This document shows positions 1 through 5,027 of a stretch of DNA of 5,140 nucleotides, piece by piece. Numbering within the stretch: the stretch's first letter is position 1; every line of letters starts with the position of its first letter. The notes beneath the pieces were generated by a model, which had not been told where the DNA came from, did not search any database, and saw only the letters and a program-made list of their open reading frames with translations. The stretch covers positions 1 to 5,140 of the forward strand of contig DASQKI010000009.1 of NCBI GenBank assembly GCA_035630615.1. Direction: 5' to 3'. Made by a program: the position numbers and the translations under genes. Source of the stretch: DATFRX01 sp035630615 (GTDB lineage: Bacteria > Actinomycetota > Actinomycetes > Propionibacteriales > Nocardioidaceae).

Positions 1-101
1 TGTTCGGATCCGTGACCGATCGGGCGCACTTCGACGGCGTGCTCAGCCGCTTCCGTGACCTCGGCATCGCCGTGGTGGAGTTTCGCCAGCTGCCCGACTG
101 A
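1..101 (+). CDS. C-terminal end of an unidentified protein
   Basis: Only the last 32 codons are visible, read from position 3 to a TGA at 99-101; the start lies outside the window. The visible peptide starts FGSVTDRAHFDGVLSRF and ends EFRQLPD. The pattern, a short strand, then D-R/Q-A-x-hydrophobic-x-G-hydrophobic-L, then LG-hydrophobic and a strand near the C-terminus, resembles the tail of small actinobacterial hypothetical proteins that I know only by their look, so no function is offered. Third positions are G/C-rich, as expected of a real gene here. It converges on the peptidase remnant, with only 4 bp between the two stop codons. Confidence 0.6.
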   Translation, partial: FGSVTDRAHFDGVLSRFRDLGIAVVEFRQLPD

Positions 102-105
102 GTCG

Positions 106-940
106 TCACTCCGCGATCGCGCCGGCGTCGATCAGCCGGGCTCGCAGCGCGTCGTGCGGCAGAGCCTCGGCCCGACGCCCGCGAAAACCGATCGTGGTCG
201 TCGCCATCAGCAGCGAATTGAGCACGGCCTCCTCGACGGCCTCCATCGCCGCCTGGAACAGTTGGCGAAGATCCCCGTCGTCGGCCACGGTCGCATGCGA
301 CGGCGCGGTCGAGAACGCGATCGCGTAGTCGCCGCTGCTGGGAGTGAAATGCGAGGCCGCCTGGCAGGCTGGCCGCACCGCCGACGTCGACGCGTCGCGA
401 CGGGCTGCCGATGCCTGCCTTGTAGCCCAGAGCCATCGTGCCGGTGCCGGCGCCGACGCATCCTTCGTCGGGCCGGTCGTCCGATGCGTCATGGAGCGCT
501 TGCCGTACGTGCTCCTCGGTGACCGACCGGCGTCGAATGTCGGAGAGGTAGCCGTCGTTGGTCTCGCCCACGACCGGATTGACGGTGGTTAGCTCCTCGT
601 TGCCCGGCAACTCCATCAGGTAGCCGAGGAGGGCATCGGCGACCCGAAACGCCGACAGCGTCGACGTCAGCAGGATCGGCGTCTCGATGGCTCCCACTTC
701 GGCGATCTGGGTCGCGCCGACGAGCTTGCCGTATCCGTTGCCGACCGAGACGGCCGCCGGCAGCGAACAGCGGGTCGGCCCGAGCGCCGCCGGGACGATG
801 GCGGTGACTCCGGTACGGACTTCGTCGCCCTCGACCACGGTGGCGTGCCCGACCCGTACGCCGGCGACATCGGTGATCGCGTGGAGATCACCCGGCGCAA
901 TGCCGAGATCGCGTGCCCGCCGCGGCTGCTGCGAGGGCAC
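106..940 (-). pseudogene. DmpA-type (S58/P1 family) aminopeptidase, internally deleted and frameshifted
   Basis: The intact relatives are L-aminopeptidase/D-esterases, Ntn-type hydrolases that cut themselves at a Gly-Ser bond so that the serine becomes the nucleophile. The first half reads from a GTG at 940 and shows the family hallmarks in order: RARDLGIAPG (about residues 8-17), ITDVAGVRVGHA, SVGNGYGKL, the NPVVGETNDGYL block, then VGAGTGT and GIGSPSRR near residue 182 (about position 395). The second half is in another frame, from about 355 down to TGA at 106-108, with SSGDYAIAFSTA, LFQAAMEAVEEAVLNSLL and the C-terminal ALPHDALRARL. Between the halves, relatives have roughly 85-100 more residues, including the self-cleavage Gly-Ser and the ATDAPL segment; none of this is found in any minus-strand frame. 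Reading on in the first frame meets no stop before the window edge. The start directly abuts the sigma factor stop (TGA|GTG) and has no clear ribosome site of its own, which suggests coupled translation. An assembly error is the main alternative. Confidence 0.85.
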
Positions 941-1509
941 TCAGCGCGCGCCGAGATGGGTCGGCATCGTCGCGACCAGGCGCGACCACACCGCCTCTGG
1001 CGCCGCGCCGTCCGAGTCTGGCACCGGCGTCCGCGGCCGAAGCGATGCCCGGGCCGCCGTCAGCCACGGTGGAACGTCGCCTGGTCGGTCGCGCCGATCT
1101 CGGCTCCGTCCGCGACGGTGAATCCGAGCAGGTCGCTGAGAATGTAGGCGACGCGCCGCTCGCGCGACATGCGCAGCAGAGCGTCCTCGGTGCCGGTAGG
1201 ACCCTCCGTCGCGGCTACCTCCGTCGCTCGGGGCTCGGTCCGCAGCAGTTGGCGAACGGCGTTGGCGTAGACCCACAGCGTGAACCGCGACCAACCGTCG
1301 TAGGTCTCGAGCGTCGTCAGAAGGCGCAGCATCACCTCGAGCGCGATGTCTTCGGCGTCGGACGGATGGCCGCCGAAGCGGAGGGCGAGCCGGTAGACCG
1401 GCCGTTGGAGCTCGCGACTGAGCTCGGCAAGCGCCGGCCGATCACCGCCCTGGGCGGCGAGCGCCAAGTCGGTCAAGGCGTCCAGATCGTGATCCCGAGA
1501 CGATCTCAC
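941..1509 (-). pseudogene. ECF-type RNA polymerase sigma factor, frameshifted in region 4
   Basis: The uninterrupted frame runs from GTG at 1509 to TGA at 1062-1060 (149 residues). Residues 15-92 look like sigma region 2, with DAEDIALEVMLRLL (51-64), WSRFTLWVYANAVRQLL (73-89) and a basic end. Residues 108-148 begin region 4 (RRVAYILSDLLGFTVADGAEI, then DQATFHR). The frame then closes in what should be the DNA-reading helix. The -1 frame, entered at the T at 1066, continues WLTAARASLR, the expected end of that helix, and runs to TGA at 943-941, giving about 189 residues. One missing base around 1064-1067 explains this. The true end touches the peptidase start. A possible AAGGGG ribosome site (1529-1524) lies 14 nt before the GTG, longer than usual. 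No anti-sigma gene is seen nearby. A sequencing error is possible; programmed frameshifting is less likely because there is no heptamer slip site. Confidence 0.75.
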
Positions 1510-1569
1510 GTGCTTATAGTGCGCCCCTTCGGGTCAAAAGCGGTGTACGCCATGCGGTCATCACGCCTC

Positions 1570-2175
1570 CTATTGAGGCTGCCGCCGCATCCGCAGGTAC
1601 GCCGGTCCGCCCGGAATGACCGGATGCAGCGGGTCAACCGCGACGAAGCCGAAGCGCTCGTAAAACCTTCGGCTCGCCGGGCTCGACGTATGGACCGCGC
1701 AGGTGACGCCGTGCGAGTCGGCGGCCTCGAGCACCGGGGCGATGAGCCGTGCCCCGATGCCGCGGCCCTGATGCCACGGATCGACACCGAGCGCTCGCAG
1801 GTACCACCCGTCCTCGGACGCCGCCTCGCGTTCGACTGCGTCCTCGACCCGGGCCAGTCTCCGCGATCGGCGTCCCCACGTCGTGCCTCGTCGTGGGCGC
1901 CGCTCGACGGCCGGCGGCGATCCGGGCTCGAACCACAGCGCGGCGCCGACCGGGAGGCCTCGGATTCGGGCCAGGTAGCCGGTGCCGTGTCGCGCGGTGT
2001 CGTCGGCCATCGCGTCGAGATGCCGCTGCAGCAGCCGCACGTGTCGGCGCGGATCGCCCACCACGTTGTCGATGGCGGGATCGTGCACGAGGCTGGCGGC
2101 GAGTACGCGACCGGCATCCCAGGTGTCTTCGGGCGCGAGTCGACGCACGTTGATGCGCGTCGCGGGACCGGCCAC
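1570..2175 (-). CDS. GNAT-family N-acetyltransferase
   Basis: A 201-residue cytoplasmic enzyme expected to move an acetyl group from acetyl-CoA to an amine; the substrate cannot be told from sequence. The N-terminal part (VRRLAPEDTWDAGRVLAASL, 10-29) and GAALWFEPG (77-85) resemble the puromycin-acetyltransferase-like branch. Motif A is clear: LGVDPWHQGRGIGARLI at 129-145, with the pyrophosphate-binding Q136-G-R-G-x-G141. Motif B follows as RRFYERFGFVAV at 169-180. The stretch 91-108 is very arginine-rich and probably a loop. The GTG start is chosen because GGAGGGAG lies 5 nt upstream. It is second in a minus-strand series after doxX (77-bp gap) and before the sigma gene (60-bp gap), so a shared transcript is plausible. 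Confidence is high for the family and low for any specific substrate such as an antibiotic. Confidence 0.9.
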   Translation of the reverse strand: MAGPATRINVRRLAPEDTWDAGRVLAASLVHDPAIDNVVGDPRRHVRLLQRHLDAMADDTARHGTGYLARIRGLPVGAALWFEPGSPPAVERRPRRGTTWGRRSRRLARVEDAVEREAASEDGWYLRALGVDPWHQGRGIGARLIAPVLEAADSHGVTCAVHTSSPASRRFYERFGFVAVDPLHPVIPGGPAYLRMRRQPQ

Positions 2176-2180
2176 GGCAG

Positions 2181-2188
2181 CTCCCTCC
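2181..2188 (-). promoter_or_regulatory. Ribosome binding site of the GNAT gene
   Basis: GGAGGGAG on the minus strand, 5 nt before the GTG at 2175. It fixes the start codon of the acetyltransferase. Its first two bases also belong to the right arm of a GC hairpin. Confidence 0.75.
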
Positions 2189-2212
2189 GGCGGAAGCCTA
2201 GGCCGCCGCCGG
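2187..2212 (-). repeat. GC hairpin overlapping the GNAT ribosome site
   Basis: On the minus strand CCGGCGG (2212-2206) pairs with CCGCCGG (2193-2187) across a 12-nt loop that itself contains the palindrome GCCTAGGC. There is no U-run after it, so it is not a standard intrinsic terminator. It could shield the GNAT ribosome site or act as a processing or attenuation element between doxX and GNAT. Chance is also possible at this GC content. Confidence 0.35.
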
Positions 2213-2214
2213 CC

Positions 2215-2226
2215 ACGCGATCGCGT
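2215..2226. repeat. Perfect 12-bp palindrome ACGCGATCGCGT
   Basis: A self-complementary 12-mer in the doxX-GNAT gap. The same 12-mer recurs inside the peptidase remnant at 315-326. Both contain GCGATCGC, a word that appears four times in the window (113, 317, 2217, 2810). This may be a genome-wide word preference rather than a local site. Confidence 0.4.
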
Positions 2227-2252
2227 CGAAGCAGCAACAAGACGGTGACGGC

Positions 2253-2687
2253 TCAGCCCGTCCGCGCGCCCCGACCGTCGTACTTCATCGCCAGGCGAGA
2301 CAGTGCGAGCGCACCGACCAGCAGGCCGAAGTCACGCAGCGCGATGTCGTAGTAGTCCGGAATCGACAGCAGGTTGATGATGATCCCGGCCAGCCACGCG
2401 GCCACGAGCAGCCCCCCGTACCGGGGCGCCACCGCGACGACGAGACCAGCGACGATCTCGATGACGCCGATGATGTACATCGCGTCCTGTCCCGATCCGG
2501 GGACGATGTCGTTGATCCAGGGCGCCAGGTAGACGGGCCAGTCGACGAGCCAGTTGGTGAACTTGTCGAGCCCGAACAGGATCGGCGCCACCGTGAAAAC
2601 CGTGCGAAGCAGCAGAAAACCCTGGTAGCCGGGGTCACTCAACTCCCGGGTCCCAGTGGCGCTATCCGACGTGGTGTGAGCGGTCAT
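2253..2687 (-). CDS. DoxX-like small integral membrane protein
   Basis: A 144-residue protein with a short polar N-terminus (1-20) and four hydrophobic segments at about 22-40, 68-87, 90-108 and 115-133, the usual four-helix layout and length of DoxX/DoxX-like proteins. The stretch YGGLLVAAWLAGIIINLL, then PDYYDIALRDFGLLVGALAL, matches the conserved second half of this group. Relatives are linked in the literature to quinone- or thiol-related redox functions at the membrane, but most have no proven role, so function here is inference. The ATG at 2687 is supported by an excellent AGAAGGAGG site. It is divergent from a SufR-like regulator across 83 bp and is the first gene of the minus-strand series. 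It is probably controlled by that regulator through the TTTAGAA boxes. Confidence 0.85.
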   Translation of the reverse strand: MTAHTTSDSATGTRELSDPGYQGFLLLRTVFTVAPILFGLDKFTNWLVDWPVYLAPWINDIVPGSGQDAMYIIGVIEIVAGLVVAVAPRYGGLLVAAWLAGIIINLLSIPDYYDIALRDFGLLVGALALSRLAMKYDGRGARTG

Positions 2688-2696
2688 CTCGGCCGA

Positions 2697-2705
2697 CCTC
2701 CTTCT
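2697..2705 (-). promoter_or_regulatory. Ribosome binding site of the DoxX-like gene
   Basis: AGAAGGAGG on the minus strand, 9 nt before the ATG at 2687; close to the ideal anti-16S match, suggesting efficient translation once transcribed. It partly overlaps a TTTAGAA box. Confidence 0.85.
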
Positions 2706-2769
2706 AAAATTAGCGTTGATTGACTTTAGAATCTTCTCGATCTTACGTCAACCTCGGTTACCTTTAGAA
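2702..2769. promoter_or_regulatory. Three TTTAGAA boxes, candidate operator of the divergent pair
   Basis: TTCTAAA at 2702-2708 and TTTAGAA at 2725-2731 form an inverted repeat with a 16-bp gap. A further direct copy lies at 2763-2769, ending one base before the regulator's GTG; the last two copies share the 8-mer CTTTAGAA. The three boxes cover the doxX leader, the candidate doxX -10 and the regulator's start. Local base content is clearly AT-richer than the flanking genes. A role as binding sites for the adjacent regulator is inference. On the + strand TTGACT (2720-2725) could be a -35 for the regulator, but I see no good -10 with it. Confidence 0.45.
2723..2751 (-). promoter_or_regulatory. 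Candidate promoter of the DoxX-like gene
   Basis: On the minus strand TTGACG (2751-2746, five of six consensus bases) is followed after exactly 17 nt by TAAAGT (2728-2723, four of six). This is a housekeeping-type layout with a predicted transcript start near 2716, giving a leader of about 30 nt that carries the AGAAGGAGG site. The -10 lies within or beside one TTTAGAA box, so a protein bound there would block transcription. Confidence 0.5.
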
Positions 2770-2770
2770 C

Positions 2771-3454
2771 GTGACCGCCGAACCGAACGGTCCGGACCCG
2801 GACCTGACCGCGATCGCCGCGCTGGACGAGCCGACCCGGCGTCGGCTCTACGACTTCGTCGCCACCGCGCCGGAGCCGATCGGGCGCGACGAGGCGGCCG
2901 CCGCGCTCGGCCTACCCCGGTCCAACGCGGCCTTCCATCTCGATCGCCTCGTCGACCAGGGTCTTCTCGAGACGACGTACGCCCGGCGCTCCGGACGCAC
3001 CGGGCCCGGCGCCGGCCGACCGGCCAAGCTCTACCGACGCACATCGCGCCAGATCTCGGTCAACCTGCCCGCGCGCAAGTACGACCTGGCCGGACGCCTA
3101 CTCGCCGGCGCGATCGAGGAGTCGACGCATACCGGCGAACCCGCCGCCGAGCTCCTCGCCCGGCAGGCCCACCGGGTCGGCGCCGAGCTCGGAGCCGAGG
3201 CCCGTCCGGCGCCGCTCCTCGAGACCCTGCAGCTTCTGGGATTCGAGCCCCGCGGCGCCGGCGACCAGATCCGCCTCGGCAACTGCCCGTTCCGCGACCT
3301 CGCGGCGGACTACCCGGACACGGTCTGTCGGATGAACCTGCACCTGGTCGATGGACTCCTGAGCGGATTGGCCGACGACGGATGGACCGCCGAGGCCGAC
3401 CCGGAGCCCGGCCCCTGCTGCGTACGGCTCGGGCGGCAGGGGCCGCGACGCTGA
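2771..3454 (+). CDS. Winged-helix transcriptional regulator with SufR-like cysteine layout
   Basis: A 227-residue regulator. Residues 15-68 form an ArsR/MarR-like helix-turn-helix (LDEPTRRRLYDFV; GRDEAAAALGLPRSNAAFHL; DRLVDQGLLE). They are followed by a basic wing with GAGRPAKLYRRT (80-91), a sequence typical of regulators in the SufR neighbourhood. The C-terminal half has NCPF (C172), C186 and a C216-C217 pair, spaced C-x13-C-x29-CC. Known SufR proteins use similarly placed cysteines to hold an Fe-S cluster that changes DNA binding; that this one does so is inference. No suf genes are in the window; the divergent partner is doxX. The GTG start has no ribosome site before it, so a leaderless transcript is possible. 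The stop lies 3 bp from that of the MFS exporter. Confidence 0.85.
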   Translation: MTAEPNGPDPDLTAIAALDEPTRRRLYDFVATAPEPIGRDEAAAALGLPRSNAAFHLDRLVDQGLLETTYARRSGRTGPGAGRPAKLYRRTSRQISVNLPARKYDLAGRLLAGAIEESTHTGEPAAELLARQAHRVGAELGAEARPAPLLETLQLLGFEPRGAGDQIRLGNCPFRDLAADYPDTVCRMNLHLVDGLLSGLADDGWTAEADPEPGPCCVRLGRQGPRR

Positions 3455-3467
3455 CGCTCAGCGCGGC
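3442..3467. terminator. Hairpin across the convergent stop codons
   Basis: CGCTGA (3449-3454) and TCAGCG (3458-3463) are a perfect 6-bp inverted repeat with a 3-nt loop, and each arm contains one of the two stop codons. An alternative outer pairing joins GCCGCG (3442-3447) with CGCGGC (3462-3467). There is no T-run on either side, so termination by the classical mechanism is uncertain. It may serve as a shared two-way stop for the regulator and the exporter genes. Confidence 0.4.
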
Positions 3468-4912
3468 TCCGGTCGCGGGGTGCGCACCAGCACGACGGTG
3501 GCGACGGCGACACAGCCGAGCAGGATGGCCGCCAGCGTCGTCGCCTCGGCGTAGCCGTGCACGACGCCGTCGATCGCGGGCGCCCCGAGGTGATCGGCGA
3601 GGTAGCTGCTGGTCGCGGTGATGGCGACCGTGTTGAGCACGGCGGTGCCGATCGAGGCGCCGATCTGCATCGACGTATTGGCGACAGCCGCCGCGATGCC
3701 GGCGTTGCGCGGGTCGACGCCCGACGTCGCGACGCTGATGCCCGGCGTAAATACGCAGCCGAGTCCGAGCCCGACCAGCACCTGCGCCGGCAGGATCAGC
3801 GTGAGATAGCCGCTGGACGGGTCGAGCTGGCTGAGCAAGGCCAGACCGGCCGCTGCGACGACGAGTCCGGGGACCATCAACGTACGCGGTGCGACCCGAG
3901 TCAACATGCGGGCGCCGATCCCGTACGAGCTGAACGACACGGCCGCCGACAGCGGGAGGAACGCCAACCCGGCCTCGATCGGGCTGTAGTCGAGGACCGT
4001 CTGGAAGTGGTACGTCAGCATCAGGAACATCCCGAAGATGCCGACGACCGAGATCGCCACGGCGAGATAGGCACCGGCGCGGGACCGGTCGGCGAGGATG
4101 TGGAGGGGCAGCAGTGGCGCCTCACTACGGGCCTGCCGCAGCACGAAGACGGCCATCAGGAGCAGGCCGGCGACGAGCGGGCCGAGCACCTCGATCGATC
4201 CCCACCCGTGCGGGACGGCCTGACTGCAGCCGAGCACGATCGCGGCGAGTCCGGCGGTCGCGAGCACGCCGGAGAGGATGTCGACCCTCACCCGAGCCTG
4301 TGCCGGTGCGCCGGGCAGCACCGCGCGGCCGGCGATGAAGGCCACGCCGGCGATGACGACGTTGACGTAGAGGCACCAGCGCCAGTCGAAGTATTCGGTC
4401 AGCACACCGCCGAGCAGCAGGCCGACCGCGCCCCCGCTACTCGCGACCGCGCCGTAGACGCCGAACGCCTTGGCCCGCTCCGCCGGCGTGGTGAACGTGC
4501 TCGCGATCAGGGACAGCGCGGTGGGCGCGAGGACCGCGGCGAACGCGCCCTGAAGGGCTCGACCCGCGATCAGCATCTCGAAGTTTTGCGCCGCGCCGGC
4601 CAGCGCCGAGGCCGCGGCGAAGCCGACCAGGCCGCCGAGGAACGCGCGCCGTCGGCCGAAGTGATCGGCGGTCCGGCCGCCGAGGAGGAGCAGGCCGGCG
4701 AACGACAACGTGTACGCGGTGACGACCCACTGGCGGTCGCTGTCGTCGAAGTCGAGGGCGCCTTGGGCGGTCGGCAGCGCGATGTTCACGATCGTCGCGT
4801 CGAGGGCGACCATCAACTGCGCCACAGCGATCACCACGAGGGCGATCCAACGTCGGTCGGGGTGCTGATCCGGCGGCGCCGACGCGCCGGCGGCGGTATC
4901 GGGTGCGGACAT
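3458..4912 (-). CDS. DHA2-type MFS multidrug exporter
   Basis: A 484-residue inner-membrane proton-driven exporter of the 14-helix drug:H+ antiporter family (EmrB/QacA-like), judged by length and motifs. After a polar N-terminus (1-20) the first helix carries LDATIVNIALPT at 38-49, the DHA2 motif with Asp38. QWVVTAYTLSFAGLLLLGGR leads into the loop 2-3 motif A, GGRTADHFGRRR (78-89). GRALQGAFAAVLAPTAL follows at 117-133, and the antiporter motif C region at 158-179 has SGGAVGLLLGGVLTEYFDWRW. Hydrophobic segments continue to a short charged tail. The ATG at 4912 is preferred because AAAGGA lies 8 nt upstream; the frame is open to 5062, but that would run over the TetR promoter and start. It is divergent from a tetR-type gene, which probably represses it. 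The substrate is unknown. Confidence 0.92.
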   Translation of the reverse strand: MSAPDTAAGASAPPDQHPDRRWIALVVIAVAQLMVALDATIVNIALPTAQGALDFDDSDRQWVVTAYTLSFAGLLLLGGRTADHFGRRRAFLGGLVGFAAASALAGAAQNFEMLIAGRALQGAFAAVLAPTALSLIASTFTTPAERAKAFGVYGAVASSGGAVGLLLGGVLTEYFDWRWCLYVNVVIAGVAFIAGRAVLPGAPAQARVRVDILSGVLATAGLAAIVLGCSQAVPHGWGSIEVLGPLVAGLLLMAVFVLRQARSEAPLLPLHILADRSRAGAYLAVAISVVGIFGMFLMLTYHFQTVLDYSPIEAGLAFLPLSAAVSFSSYGIGARMLTRVAPRTLMVPGLVVAAAGLALLSQLDPSSGYLTLILPAQVLVGLGLGCVFTPGISVATSGVDPRNAGIAAAVANTSMQIGASIGTAVLNTVAITATSSYLADHLGAPAIDGVVHGYAEATTLAAILLGCVAVATVVLVRTPRPEPR

Positions 4913-4920
4913 CGGCCGAT

Positions 4921-4926
4921 TCCTTT
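4921..4926 (-). promoter_or_regulatory. Ribosome binding site of the MFS exporter
   Basis: AAAGGA on the minus strand, 8 nt before the ATG at 4912. It decides for this start over the upstream in-frame ATG at 5062, which would overlap the TetR gene. Confidence 0.65.
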
Positions 4927-4957
4927 CGAGCGAACCGTGGTCGTTGGAGACCTTAAA

Positions 4958-4974
4958 CGGAGGGTTAGCCTCCG
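4958..4974. promoter_or_regulatory. Candidate TetR operator between exporter and regulator
   Basis: CGGAGG and CCTCCG form a perfect 6-bp inverted repeat around GTTAG, a 17-bp palindrome of the size TetR dimers usually bind. It sits about midway in the 115-bp divergent gap. Just to its right, TATACG/TACGAT (4977-4984) could be a -10 for the TetR gene. On the minus strand, TATATC in the same place could be a -10 for the exporter. Neither has a convincing -35. Binding by the adjacent TetR protein is inferred from position. Confidence 0.55.
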
Positions 4975-5018
4975 GATATACGATAGGCTTCTCGACAGAA
5001 GATGACAAGGGCGAGAGC

Positions 5019-5023
5019 GAGGA
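5019..5023 (+). promoter_or_regulatory. Possible ribosome binding site of the TetR gene
   Basis: GAGGA, 4 nt before the ATG at 5028, slightly closer than usual. An AAGGG further back (5007-5011) is too distant. No other in-frame start precedes it nearby. Confidence 0.45.
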
Positions 5024-5027
5024 CGAG

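Noticed and set aside
100..111. GAGT-CGTC-ACTC as a terminator between the first two genes
   Set aside because: The stem is only 4 bp with no T-run, not distinguishable from chance.
1060..1080. Programmed -1 frameshifting in the sigma gene
   Set aside because: No X-XXY-YYZ slippery heptamer is present at the shift point; a one-base deletion or sequence error is simpler.
1513..1537. TTGACC and TATAAG upstream of the sigma gene as a promoter
   Set aside because: The spacer is only 13 nt, well below the usual 16-19, and the -10 would end 3 bases before the GTG.
1506..2240. 244-codon minus-strand frame overlapping the acetyltransferase
   Set aside because: No domain and arginine-rich; the alternative frame has GNAT motifs A and B and a strong ribosome site.
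913..2352. 479-codon open frame on the + strand, antisense to sigma factor and acetyltransferase
   Set aside because: Arginine- and proline-rich low-complexity translation without any recognisable domain; it is the complement shadow of well-supported minus-strand genes in high-GC DNA.
2716..3621. 301-codon + strand frame overlapping the regulator
   Set aside because: Arg/Pro-rich shadow with no domain; the regulator frame carries the helix-turn-helix and conserved cysteines.
3557..5005. 482-codon open frame on the + strand, antisense to the MFS exporter
   Set aside because: Very rich in Arg, Asp, Glu and Gly with no domain; the opposite strand encodes a clear DHA2 transporter.
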